From positions 37,572,001 to 37,636,000 of the forward strand of contig JBITNC010000001.1 in NCBI GenBank assembly GCA_050084985.1: 64,000 nt of DNA, written 5' to 3'. The position numbers and the translations under genes are program-made. Positions within the stretch are counted from its first letter, which is position 1. Every line of letters begins with the position of its first letter. Below, piece by piece: positions 32,540 through 44,931 of the stretch. Source of the DNA: Nageia nagi (lineage: Eukaryota > Pinophyta). The notes below the pieces were generated by a model. It did not search any database. It was not told the DNA's origin and worked only from the letters and a program-made list of their open reading frames with translations.

Positions 32540-35312
32540 TTACATATTTTCCATTACTGCATCCTCAACCAAAACATTCATGTGCTCAGAGGCTAAATCC
32601 TCAACTGACGATAACATAACATCGGTATCTTCTACAACTAAGACTAGTTTATACAACTTTAAGTTCTCAACATTAATAACGGAATACATTTGCATATAGG
32701 GTGGTAAGTCTAATCAAAACACATTGTCTCCAACTTGAACAATAATGGTAAATGGACCATACCTTATTGGTTTCAACTTCTTTCCCTCACCATGCTATCT
32801 CTCCTTACTGAGATGAAGCCATACCTAATCCCCAACCTAAAATTTATGATCCACCCGATGATGATCATGCCTCTCCTTATACTTGGCCTGACTCTTAACT
32901 ATTCTTTTACCTTCTAATGAATCAATATAATCCTCTCAATAAAATTCTTTGCCTGCTCCTCCTCATTATGAAGAACTATATCTCCATCACTTGTTGAAGC
33001 AAAAGCCATATCAAAAGGTGATTTTGGCAAATAACCAAAACAAGTCTCAAAAGGTGTTTTGTTAGTAGAAGAATGTAAAGCTTGATTATATGCATGTTGT
33101 ATATAGCTCAAATGCTCATCCCAAGTCTTAGGATGCTTACCATAATAACCTCATAATAGGTGTACCACTATCCTATTTACCACCTCTATTTGACCATCTA
33201 TCTATGGATGAAATGTTGTACTCCTCTTTAGCTTAGTGTCCATCCTTTACCACAAAGAAGTCCAAAATTTTCCAAGAAACCTAGAATCCCTATCAGAAAT
33301 GATAGAAGTTGGAAGACCAAAATGTACCCACACATAAGTAAAGAAAAGATTAGCTACCTCTTGACCTGTCATAGTCTTTTTACGTGGGATTAGAATACAC
33401 ATCTTACTGAATCTATCCACAACCACATATAAATAATCATGACCTCTCTTAGACATAGGTAAACCTCCAACAAAATCCATAGAAATACTCTCCCATGGTC
33501 ATGTAGGAATGGACAATGGCATATAAAGACCAAATTTCCTATTATTGGGTTTGCTTACACTACATAACATACAACCTCTGATATATCTGGATACATTTTC
33601 TTACATTTCAGGCCAGTAACAATACCTTTGTAGATTAGCAAGAGTTTTCCCAACACTAAAGTGCCCTAAAATATGAGAAGTATGAGCTTCCCTAATCAAA
33701 TCATTCCTCTCACCATTAGGAATACAAAGTTTTCCCAAATGAAAAATTAATCCATCATGCAAATGAAAGTCATGATTTCCAACCTCATTACCAAGACTCA
33801 ATCTATGATAGACATTTTGGAAATCAGGATCAACCATATACTGTTCTTTATACCCATCATGCATTAAAGAACTATTTTGTAGAATCATAACACTGGAAAC
33901 TATTGGAGGCCTAGACAACATATCAGCAATTTTATTTTGAGTACCCTTCTTGTACTTAATCACCAAATGAAATTGTTGCAAGAATCCCATCCAATGAAAG
34001 TGCCTAGATTGTTGCAATTTAGATTGTGACTGAAGATATTGCAAGGGTTGATGGTCTGTATGAATTATTATCTCTTTACCTACCAAATTGTGCTTCCATT
34101 TATTAACACTTTGAACTAATGCATATAACTCTTTATCATATGTGGGATAGTTTCTTACCGCACTGGTAAACATTTCCACGTGATAGCAAATCGAATGTTT
34201 TTCCTATAATAAAACTGCACCCATAGCATAGTCACTTGCATCAGTTTCAATTTCAAAAGTCTTTTGAAGATTAGGAAAAGCAAGTACTAGAGCATTACTG
34301 ATTTTCCTTTAAAGCAATTCAAAAGCATGTTGTTCTTTCCCTCCCCACTAAAATCCATGACTCTTTCCTATAATTGCATGAAGTGGAGAAGCCATGTAAG
34401 AAAAGTTAGCAATAAACTTGCGTAAATACTACACTGCCCCAAAAAAACTCCTAGTCTTTGTCACATTAGTGGGAGTAGGCCATTTCAACATAGCATTAAT
34501 TTTTGTAGGATCTATCCTCAATTGACCTTCACCTACAATGTGGCCAAGATAGATTAAACTCTTCCTGACAAACTCACACTTAGACATCTTCAAATAGAGT
34601 TTTGGTTCCCTTAAAACTTCAAACACTTTACGAATATGTACCACATGATCTTTCCAATTATCACTATAAATGAGAATATCATCAATATACATAATAACAA
34701 AATCATCAATGAAAGGCCTTAAAATCTCATTCATTACACGCATGAAAGTAGCAGGAGCATTGCATAATCCAAATGGTAAAACCAACCATTCAAACAATCC
34801 TTGCCTAGTTTTAAAATCAATTTTCCACACATCCTCTTCTTTCTTAGATCCAATTTTGTGAAAAGTCTAGCTTTTTGTAATTGATCCATTAAATCATCAA
34901 TACATGGAAAAGGATATTGATTTTTAACCATGATCTTATTTAGTGCCTTGTAATCAACACATATACACCAAGTTCCATCTTTCTTTGGAATTATAACAAT
35001 AGGAGATCCACACGGTGATGTGATAGGTCTAATGACTCCTTGATCTAACAATTCCTTGACTTGTTTCTTAATTTCTTCAATTTCCAAAGTAGAATTTCTA
35101 TATAAGCCAATATTAGGAAGTGCAACATTAGGATGTAATTGAATCTCATGTTGTATATCTCTTTTCGGTGGAAGTTCTTTAGATACTTGAAATAAATCTT
35201 CAAATTTAGAAATTACCTCTTTTACTTCTTCTTTGTATTGTGGTTCACAATCCTCAAGTGCCTTTATGATTTCCATTTCATCTTGAGATTTCACCATTGC
35301 AAGTACAAACAT
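32540..35312 (-). pseudogene. pol: Pol copy C: RT, RNase H, integrase (attached to gag)
   Basis: Continuous with gag and protease in the same frame down to the RT (KKDGTW, VDYKALNKI, LFTKLDL). A 25-bp deletion near 34842, compared with copy B, removes the SGYHQV region and shifts the frame before the Tyr-Ile-Asp-Asp palm (34429-34830). RNase H with its AVRNYPTYDKELYA and HTDHQPL motifs is open at 33601-34179. The integrase core fragment lies at 33247-33480. The enzyme cannot be functional. Confidence 0.88.
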
Positions 35313-36919
35313 TTATCCTGTATTGATTAGTCTCTTTGCTTGTCTTGTAGTAATCAAAGAAATATCCTTTTTCTTATTTTGATGAGCACTAACTATGTAT
35401 TCAACTCCATCTTTAATGAGTCTATATTTATTTTCCTTTCTATAAAATAAAGCATCTCTTTCCCATAGATAAGGACTACCAAGCATAATCCCACAAATAT
35501 CCAAAGGAACAACATCAAGTAAAACTTCATCAATGTACTCCCAGTTAATCCCAAATTGTAACTTGCATTATTGTGTTACCTTTAACTTAGAATTTTTATT
35601 AACCCATCCCAATGGATATGGGTTTGGATGAGGTTGAGTAGTGAGTGCAAGTGATTTGACATACTTTTCTACAATTAAGTTAGCTTGAGATCTAGAATCA
35701 AATAATGTATCAATCCTAATCTTCTTAGCTTGCACCTTGATGTGAAAAGGTTCAATTTTCTTCTTTTCCTCATCTTCACTAGATGTATTATGCAAAACCA
35801 TACATGCCATTTTCTCATCTACATCTGAACCATCTTCAATTTCCTTAGTAACAGTATTTGTTTGCTTCTTTTGACTTTTAGGTTTAGGGCATAATTTAGG
35901 ATGCAATTTCCAACATTTAGCCTCTAAATGACCTTCTTTTTAACAATGTGTACATACATCTTTAGACTTCTCTTTTTGTGTAGTAGATGTAGTTTTCTTT
36001 TTCCCCTTTCCTTGGTTCTTTTTAGAATCATTATTACTATTGTTATTGGAAGCATTTTTCTTTTTCCCATCCTTAACGAATTTTCCCCTTTCTTCTAAGT
36101 GAGTGGCTTGTACACAAACTTTATCCAAATCATTTGGATCAAACATCAATATTGTATGCCTTAAATAATTATGCAAACCACCAATATACTTAATAAGAGT
36201 ATCTTGGGAATCAAGAGGAATACCTAGCATTGCAGCTTTTCTTCAGAATTTTGTAGTGTACTCTTGCACACTTTGCCCTTTGTCTTGATGAAAAGTTTGC
36301 CATTCCATGACTGCCTTTTGTCAATAACCCAAAGGATAAAACTAATCTCTAAGGAATTGTACAAAATGGGTCCAAGAAGCAATATAAGCTTGAATTGATT
36401 CATTCTTACTTTGCAAATAACTTTCCCACCAAACAAGTGCATTACCACTCATTTTAAGAGTTGCTAATTGGATTTTATCCTCATCTCTTACAATTCTTTG
36501 AATTCTAAAATATACCTCAATTTGTTTAATCCAATGGTCTAACTTCTCAGCATTCACTTCTCCAATAAAAGTAGGCAAATAACTTCCAATTTCAAAGGAG
36601 AACTTTGAAAAACACTATGTGTATCAACATTTTCAATTTTATTACCTTCACTAGTTTCACCTTCATTTTTCTTGTATTGTTGTTCTTGAAAGTGTTGGAA
36701 TTGTAAAGACATCTTCTAGAACATTATGGAGAAATTAGTAATTTGCTTTTCCACATTAGACCCTCCTTCATTGGCCATGGCTCCAAGCACTGTTTGCTTC
36801 TTTAGCCAAACTCTAGAACCAATTTTTGGATCCTCCTCCATAAATTCTCCTTCTCCTTTCTTGCTTTGTGACCTGGTATACATGTAAGAACACTTTCCAA
36901 ACACGAACAATAATCTCAA
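35313..36919 (-). pseudogene. gag-pro: Gag and protease of the triplicated gypsy element
   Basis: The Gag N-terminus probably starts within 36716-36919 (SQSKKGEGEF). The capsid part has NAEKLDHWIKQIEVYF and MSGNALVWWESYL (36342-36578). A knuckle of Cys-Thr-His-Cys-stop-Lys-Glu-Gly-His lies near 35925-35950. Protease follows at about 35568-35906, where the expected Asp-Ser-Gly reads Asp-Ser-Arg (about 35690-35702). From 36578 to 35312 the frame is preserved, with six stops, several of them TAA at likely Gln codons. A frameshift lies near 36590. Confidence 0.85.
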
Positions 36920-36947
36920 AAATATAGGTTATCCCAATGATTTCAAC

Positions 36948-36960
36948 TACTCTGATACCA
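36948..36960 (-). other. Primer-binding site (tRNA-iMet type, minus strand)
   Basis: TGGTATCAGAGTA on the minus strand, four bases inside the 5' LTR. It differs from the iMet primer site TGGTATCAGAGC at its end. Confidence 0.85.
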
Positions 36961-36964
36961 AACT

Positions 36965-37881
36965 TGATCCATAAACTATAAGATTAAAATTTCAATTTAA
37001 CCTTTTCTTAGGATCAATTCACATTTAAAAAAATTAAGTGCTTGTAAAGGAAAATCAAGAACTAATTTTGTAAATACAGAGAAGAGAAAAACATTCACCA
37101 TAGAAAGAGACAAGCAAAATTATCCTGGTTCATCCAGTGTGGCCTATGTCCAGCTCAAAAGCTCTTTACTATCAGTGGGTGGAATCACTTTACAAGGCCT
37201 CCATGATCCTTCAAAACCTCCTCTCACATTCACAACACACTCATAGCTCTAAAAATCACAACAAGAACTAAAAATAACTTTCCTAAAATCCTCTCTCTTT
37301 CTCCCTCCAATTTGCTCCCCTCTTTATACAATTTTGGAGGCTAAAATTGGAGAGTATTACAACTAGGAAATTTAATACAAAATCTATTTTTAGATACCCA
37401 TTATCCTCCTTGATCTTCATGCCAAATTTAGGCTCAAATGGTTGTAAAAATCTCCCCAAAATGAGCTCTAAAATCAAAATGATACGCTTACTATATTGTT
37501 TCAGGCTTACAAAATTAAATTAGCCTAATAATAGGACCTTAGGCAAGATAAAATCACCAAAAACTTTGAAAACACAAAAAATACATCAAAAAAACTAAAA
37601 TTGGGTGCATGCATTATGGTGTCAACATGTGGCACATGATTAGAGGAAGTCAACCTCCTGTTGAATGGTAGTTGGCTCCAAATTTGGGTAGCTTGGCTAG
37701 CAGGCAAACTCATGGGTGGCTTGGCTTGGCTAGCAGTCAAATGGGGGTATCTTAAAGGTGGTCAAATATGGTCACCTCCACACGGTCTTCCACGCAGGCC
37801 TTATCACCTCCACTCCTCCTCCTACATGGTCTTCATGGTGGTAGGCAGGTCCCCTCTACGATGGCCGCCCAAAACATTTTA

Positions 37882-37918
<37 letters not shown>

Positions 37919-38091
37919 TAATCCTTTTAATTTTTCTCAAAATACACAAATGGAATTAATATCATATCTTCCACTCACGGACTTGGATTCATGATCCGAA
38001 AGAAGCGTCAAAAAGCTAAAGACAAGGTGATCACAATGAACACACTAAAATGGAGATTATTGAATGTTGAAGGGATCCAAATTTTATATCA
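36965..38091 (-). repeat. 5' LTR of the triplicated gypsy element
   Basis: 1127 bp, partner of 25413-26514. Includes an (ATT)n microsatellite at about 37882-37918 that is expanded relative to the partner. The outer end has decayed from TTTTGGATCA to TTTTATATCA. Confidence 0.9.
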
Positions 38092-39000
38092 AATGTTGAT
38101 GAGCAATTACCCTATTTATATCCTAGTTTACCTTCAAATAATTATCTCTACTATATGTGGATATTGCATTATTACCCTTTGATAATTCTAAAATATTTGG
38201 TAAATTATGTTTTTCTCTCTTATGGTGGTTCATTATATTGTGTTTCCAATACTTTACATTTGGAAATTTAGAATAAGAAGCCTAGTTATAGTAAATAAAA
38301 ACATCCCACCCACCCTATCAACATGCCATTATCCTTCAATACCATATGCATATTGTTCATCAACTTGTAATAAGTAAACAAGATCAAACTAGGATATGTT
38401 CAATGTATAATAAATCTATGACTAACATGAAATGCATGAAATACTAACTATTACAAGTTTAAGGTCACCATGAAGAGCTATATAAAAGATAATAGAAATA
38501 CAATGTTTCCTTCCACCTATGTATTTTTAAAATTGAATCCTTTTCAACTTTGTACCTACAAAATTGATACATGAAAAACCTTAAGTAAAATATGCACTAC
38601 ATGGGAAACCTCATCAAGAACTTGAGACCTCAATATATAAGACAAATTGATCTCAAAAATAATATAAATATTTTAAATCCTATCATACCAATAAAATATG
38701 TATATATTTTTATTTGAAATCATTAAAACCATGTGCAAGACCACTAATATTTCTCAAACTTATAACAATATATTCAAAGAAAATAATTGATATCGATCCT
38801 CCTTTATGTATGATAAATCTTAGTGGTCCTATACATATTCTTAATATCATAAAATTTCTTCTTGGAAGGATCCTATAAAATAACATGTGGTATTGTTTTA
38901 CATGCAATTATCATAACAACATGAATAAATATATATGCAAAATTAGTTTTCTTGATAATGGGTATGATTTAGAGTCTCTTAAGTATTTTTAGGAAAGGCA
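38092..39000. other. AT-rich, no gene recognised
   Basis: Nothing supported beyond short chance frames. Confidence 0.5.
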
Positions 39001-39500
39001 ATGCATTGGTTTATTTTCAATAAGATATATGATGTAGATATAATATCATGGAATATAAAGATTATATGATATGTAAATTATGGCTACAACAAGGATGCCC
39101 TTAAACTCTTTGATATGATGAACCATTTAGGAAACAATCCTAACAATATAACTTGTATATGTGTTCTACTTTCATGCAAGCATACAAGTATGATGGACGA
39201 GGGTTTTTTATAATCTAATAGCATGACTAACTCTTATTTCATATGAATCATTATAAATGCATTGTTAATCTCCTTGGTCATGCAAGCTATCTTGAGGAAG
39301 CTTTGAAATTCACTATTAACATGTCCATAAAACTTGAATTGGGTGTGTTGATATGTCCACTTGGTACTTGTATATCACATAAGAATGTAGTAATAAAGGA
39401 ATTTATAGAAACATTAATTTTTTTTTGGATTCTAAATATGTTCTATCTTTCAAAATGTATGCAAAATATGGGTAACATGTATATAAATGAAAGGATATAA
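39001..39500 (+). pseudogene. PPR-protein remnant (PLS/E type)
   Basis: In the first part (about 39016-39200) the frame reads like a PPR repeat: FNKIYDVDIISWN, GYNKDALKLFDMM, then NNPNNITCICVLLSCKHTSM. After a frameshift near 39210-39240 it continues (39243-39500) with HYKCIVNLLGHASYLEEALKF and a GTCISHKNVVIKEF segment. This is the order of the last P/L/S repeats and E motif of plant organellar RNA-editing PPR proteins. At least one stop and a frameshift, and no start, show it is a dead partial copy. It is the only trace of a host gene in the window. Confidence 0.68.
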
Positions 39501-41595
39501 GGCTCCTTTACCAAGATCACCTTGAAAAGATAATATTAGAACTAAGAACACAACCACACTCATATTCATCTACAAAGTTACATAAGAAATTATATTGGTT
39601 CCTCTCAAGACGAGACTACACTTGAATGTAGAAATCTATTACTTCACAATAATTACAATGCTCTCTCACAACCTATCCTCTTACAAACTATGAGCATAAC
39701 TTTACCTCATACATGTGTTATTAATCCATGATAGGAGCCTCCTATTTATAACATCAAACACTCTCATGGGTTCACCCTTTTACCATAGGGATAATCTCAA
39801 AATCTAATGGATAAGTAGGCCTCTTTTTAATAAAAAAGGCCTATCCTCTATCCAAAATTACTTACCCACTATGGGTGTGGTGGAATTTATCGAATCCACC
39901 ACCATTGCCTACCACCCATTTCCTCTGCTCAGTAGGATTTGCCATGGGGGTGTGTACTAAATGTTATTTAGGGTGTGTTTCCAAAAAGTACCACCCACCT
40001 ATTGCCTGATTCCTCCACTCTACCAACAACTAATTATGGGCTTTTGTACCTATCCAATCATGGTTGTGTGTCTAATAGCTAGTTGTGGGCATTTTTCCTC
40101 ATCTAAATGTGGGTGTTTGTATCATAAAAAAATTAATCAAAGAAAATTTAGTATTAAATTTAAAATATATCAAATCATGGGTGTGTGTTCTCTTCTACTT
40201 ATGGGTGTTTGTACTATAATTAAAATAATCATAACAAATTCAATCATAAATTTAAAATATATCAAATTGTGGGCATGTATTATCATCTAATTATGGGAAT
40301 TTTTCATTCTAAATAAAATAATCAAAGGAAAGTTACTTTTAAATTAAAAAAACATCTAATTATCAATGTGTGTCTAGACTAATTGTGGGCATGTGTATTT
40401 TTAAATTTAAAAAAGTCTACTGATGGCCACTTATTCTCATATAATAGTAGGTGTATGTTTTTTTAAATTAAAAAAATTCTAAATATGGGCATGTGTCTAT
40501 AACAATGTTGTGCACATATCCAATTTATAATATTAAAAATCTTCTTCAACCTATCTCATAATTAATATGATTTAACTACCCTTTTCAAAGATTTTATGAT
40601 TTCTAGTCCTTAGATTACCATAATCTCTAGCCTTATCATTGTAGAAGCTCAAATCCTCCATGTATTGATGTTTTTCACCATGCATGTTGTCAAATTAGTT
40701 CTAGGTATCCTTATTTTCTAATAAATTTTTCTATATGCATATCTTCCATAATAATTAGTTTTACTATTGCAGAAGATTAGATCCTTTAGGTATGGATATT
40801 TTTCACCATGCATATTTTTAAATCAAGTTTGGCTTCTATTTTTTATTAGATATTTTGCATGCATGTATACCATAATAATTGGTTGCATTATTTGTACTTG
40901 AATAGTTTATTTTGGTTGTCTATTTTGAAAAAATATTCACAATTCAAGATTTGGATTTTCTTCAGATGCAATGTAATATTCATGATTCAAGCTACATTTT
41001 TTCTATGTTGGTTTTGTTGATCCCCTTTATATAGAATGCATTTTGCTAAATAATTTGGGTGGCTTATTTAGGCTTACATATCTAGGAATAGATAAAGCTC
41101 ATTGCACTTAAAATATTTACCCTTTTTATACATAATACTTGTGTATATAATTATTCATCTACTTAATTATTTATATTTATTCATCTACTCAATTTCTGAT
41201 GTATTTATGAAAATGCAACAAAGGAAAATAAATAAAAAATAGCTAAGAAAAATAAACAAAATGTAGTCAAGGAAAATACACATAATATAGCAATGGATAT
41301 TCTCTTAGCACTATCATATGTAGATAGATATTTGATATCTTAAAATGATACATCCTATACTTTTAGCATACAAGATAAGTAAGTTCATAGTATTCCATGT
41401 TATAAAAATATTTCAGTAGTTGTATCATAATACATTAATCTATAAGTACTCAAAAACTACTTTATCTATCATAAGGAGCATTGCAGTCTAGGTGGTCAAA
41501 ATACTACTTTATCTAACAATTGCTAATCCTTTTAGGTATCAATATTGCATAAAAAATTAATAATAATATCCAATATATTTTAGGACTACAACCAT
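39501..41595. other. AT-rich DNA with weak repeats
   Basis: 39900-40540 holds recurring GTGGGCATGTGT / ATGGGTGTTTGTA blocks alternating with AT-rich text at a rough 100-bp spacing. Two diverged copies of a ~130-bp unit lie at about 40614-40735 and 40748-40870 (both contain TTTTTCACCATGCAT). No gene recognised. Confidence 0.5.
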
Positions 41596-41600
41596 AGTAG
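41596..41600. repeat. Left target-site duplication of the Athila-like element
   Basis: AGTAG, repeated exactly at 62915-62919. Confidence 0.88.
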
Positions 41601-42777
41601 TGATAAGTCCTAAATTTACCTATGTTTTAAATACTTTAGTACCATGTTATCTCCCTCTTTAGATCATCCTTCATCCCATTTCCATACATGTCATGTGGAT
41701 AATGGAGTATTAAGTTAGATATTAGTATTTAGACTACTTGATTGATAAATTAACCATGCAATGTGTTTTGAGGCTTTGGAAATAGGTTCACATGTTGGAG
41801 ATTGGTTAGTTAAAAGCATTTTATGCTACCATGTTTCGTAGATATCATTGATTGAAGATGAAGATTGGAATAGAACCACAGTTGAAGATTGAGTTGCATA
41901 ATAAATATGTCACCTATGTATCTATATGATACTTGACTATTTCCAAATGGGATTAGGAGAATGATAATGCTTGAGTTGTTACAGGACTAATAGACTACTA
42001 TCCCACATTTCACATATTGTATTTAGAACACTTGTTGTGATTTAAGATTGGTATTTGATGTAGATCTAAGATTTGTGGAAGAAGTTGTAATTATACATAT
42101 ATATTTTGGATAGTAGAAATGGTAGAGAATTATTTTGATTTTCTATGCAAGTTTTGGGTTCTACTAGATTGTGAAGACTTCATTTGATTATAATATATGG
42201 TACTATTCATGTCTTCATTTTGTGTTGAGCTTTGTGAGAAGAGTTGTTATATGAAATTTGATTCATTCCTTTGCAAGAAGATAGTAAAAGCCATTTGTTT
42301 GTTGTTCAATATGAATGCTTTAGTTAGTTTATATATTTAGTCAATTTATAGATTTAGTTAGTTTACAACTTTAGTAGTTTCATTCATAGATTAACATGCT
42401 TGATATATGAATGGATGGTAGTGTTTATTTCTTTAAAAGTATACCATTGGAAGTTATTTTTCTTCATATGTTTTTAAAATCATTAGTGTGATGTGTTTCA
42501 ATTTTTATATTAACATTATTTATATTTCCTCTAACCATTGTTTCCTATTATCACTAGGATTTCTTGTTACTATTAAATTCCTATTTTAATATCATTTTGA
42601 TTCAATACCCTTCCTATTTACAATCTCTCTTAAGAATATAAAACACCCTCATGCTTACTTTGGGAGTAGAGACAAGGTAGTAGGCATCCCTCCAAGATAA
42701 CTCTATTATGCATATATATTGCATAACCCTTCTTAAGCTCCCTTCTCAGATTGACACTATATATAAATGCTCTGTCA
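41601..42777 (+). repeat. 5' LTR of the Athila-like element
   Basis: 1177 bp, TGATAAGTCC...GCTCTGTCA. Homologous to 61841-62914 along its length, with clear divergence and a few indels. One gap is near 42480-42600, where the right copy lacks about 100 bp. Confidence 0.9.
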
Positions 42778-42780
42778 TTT

Positions 42781-42801
42781 TGGCATCAATTTTGGGGAAG
42801 G
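42781..42801 (+). other. Primer-binding site (decayed tRNA-Asp type)
   Basis: TGGCATCAATTTTGGGG and the following bases align with the Athila primer site TGGCGCCGTTGCCGGGG. The differences are almost all C-to-T or G-to-A, as expected from deamination of a methylated GC-rich site. Confidence 0.72.
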
Positions 42802-42937
42802 TGTTTAAGTAGTAGAGTTCATATCTTTGGGTTGACCAAAATACAAAGGAGTTGTAGAGAAAATGTCAACATTTCCTTTCCAGATCCTTGTGCATTTTTT
42901 ATTAAATCATATTTATTTTATTAATATATGCATGTCT

Positions 42938-44830
42938 CTACCCAAAGAAAGAGATGTCAAAGGATGATTTGTTAAGAATCAAGAGATAGAAAACCACTTA
43001 AACACTCCACTAGAAGAATCTATTAGCAATAGTCAAAATACTTTAAGAGAGGAAAGCATCAAAGAAATAGATTCAATAGATCACAACTTTGAGGAAGAAG
43101 ATAATAATATCAGTTAAGAAAATAACCAAGCTATGTGTTAGTTTCCTATTAGTTCTCCTATTGATGAGACCAGGCTCAAATCCATCCCTCATGTAGTAAT
43201 CCCCATATTTTTTGGGAATCTAAATGAAGAACCCAATGTATTCTTCTTTGAGCTTGATTTATTGTGTATAATATACGATTATACTATGGATGCATACAAA
43301 CTCAAATTATTTTCTTCAACACTCAAAGTTCAAGCTCTTATATGGTTTATAGAACTTGGAAATAAAGGAATTACCACATGGAATACCATAAAGATAGAAT
43401 TCTTGAACAAATATCAAGATTACTATAGAGGAAGAGAAATAAAGGATGAAGTTCTATGAATGTAGCAAAAAGAAGAAGAGACATTATAAGACTATTTGAT
43501 GAAGTTTGAATTCAACCTCTAATGTTCTAAATAGTCTACCATGCTAAAAGATACATTGAAGGTAATATTTCTTAAAGAAATTATGGATGAATGTTTAGAT
43601 GCATTCAATTTAATGTCAAGAGGAGATATATTTTAGCTTAGTTTTGATGATATTAAGAGTATGTGTCAAAATTACTCAAGAGACACAATGAGGAAGGGCA
43701 AGGTTATCAAAGCTACAGGGCTGGTAAGAGAAAATAACTCCAAAAATGATGGTGGAATTATAAAAGGAGAGATTACTAATCTACTTGAGAATTTTAAGAC
43801 AAATATACTCTCCACCTTTTCTAATTCTCTAGACCAATTCACTATAGTAAAAAATAGAGAGGAAGCTAAAACGCTCTTATCTATTTATTGTACCAAATAT
43901 GTAAAATGACATGCTCAAAATGAATGTTATTTGAGTAAGACAAAGATATGCAACATATATTAGGATTATCATAAAATACAAAGCTACCCAGTATTACCTG
44001 AAATCAAGAATTTTTGTCAACTTGGATTTGAGAAATATGAGGATGTCAATATTGTAAATCAAAGGAGATTTGGTGGATAGTATCTTCTATAAAAAATACC
44101 ATGGAATAAGTAACAAATCTAGTACATTGGAAATCTATAACAAGGGAATTACAATGGACCTTACCAAACAAGGCAAGCATTTTTCTAGCAACCCATGAAA
44201 CAACAAAGAGGATATGTGCCATATAATCAACAATAATTTTTCTAGCAGATGCCATAATAAATTCACTAGCCCATGCTACAATAAATTTAGTAGCCCATGG
44301 AACAACCATTTTATTAGTAATAACAATTATTACCACCTCCTGTACTACCTCCTACACTTCCTCTTGCACCATAGTAACAACAACAACAACATAGGCCTCC
44401 AATTCAATTACCAACTCTGCCACTTACAAATCCAAATAATGCTAGAGGTGCTTAGGTATATAATGCTCAAGATAACCATACATATGCTATAAATGCTATA
44501 GCAATAAGATTAGGAAGAATATTTTAGGATCTTACACCACCAATAATAGAATAACTAGAAGAGGATAGACCAATTGACACATAAGGACATAAATTTTAGA
44601 AACTAATTCAAGAGTAGCTTTAGCAAGGTAATGCTCCTAATTAAAATAGATGAGCAACTAAGATTTGATATAATGAATGAGCTAAAAAATGTGTGTCAAA
44701 ATACCTCTTATTTAAGCATTAAAATATATACCTATATATGCAAAAGCTATCAAAGAAGTGTGCACCAAAAGACTAGGAAGGAAGAAGTAGGAGCTCAAGA
44801 TAATACATGTTATAGGGAAACTAGCTAAGC
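42938..44830 (+). pseudogene. gag: Gag of the Athila-like element, decayed, with Gln-rich tail
   Basis: A frame shared by 43262-43459 and 43661-43909 shows capsid-like text (LKVQALIWFIELGNKGITTW, FLNKYQDYYRGREI). It then continues through a Cys/His region into a Gln- and Pro-rich stretch (about 44216-44400). There TAA and TAG alternate with CAA codons so that nearly every stop sits inside the poly-Gln pattern. About thirty stops in all. The frame itself is hardly shifted. Confidence 0.8.
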
Positions 44831-44931
44831 TCATGCTAGGAAAGTTGACACTCCTAAAATATGTTGACCTAGAAAATATTATTGTCATAATTTCAATTTG
44901 AGACCATAAGATTTTAAATGAACTATTTTAT

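Larger units (their letters stand above)
25413..38091 (-). mobile_element. Ty3/gypsy element with pol present three times in tandem
   Basis: Minus-strand element of 12.7 kb: 5' LTR 36965-38091, primer site 36948-36960, gag-protease-RT-RNase H-integrase (copy C), then two further partial pol copies (B, A), then 3' LTR 25413-26514. The extra units have periods 2929 and 2928 bp (marker at 26381, 29310, 32238). Without them the element would be about 6.8 kb. The flanks are AATAT (25408-25412) and AATGT (38092-38096), a 5-bp duplication with one mismatch. RT-before-integrase order and the GPF motif near the integrase end make it Ty3/gypsy. I see no chromodomain. Confidence 0.9.
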
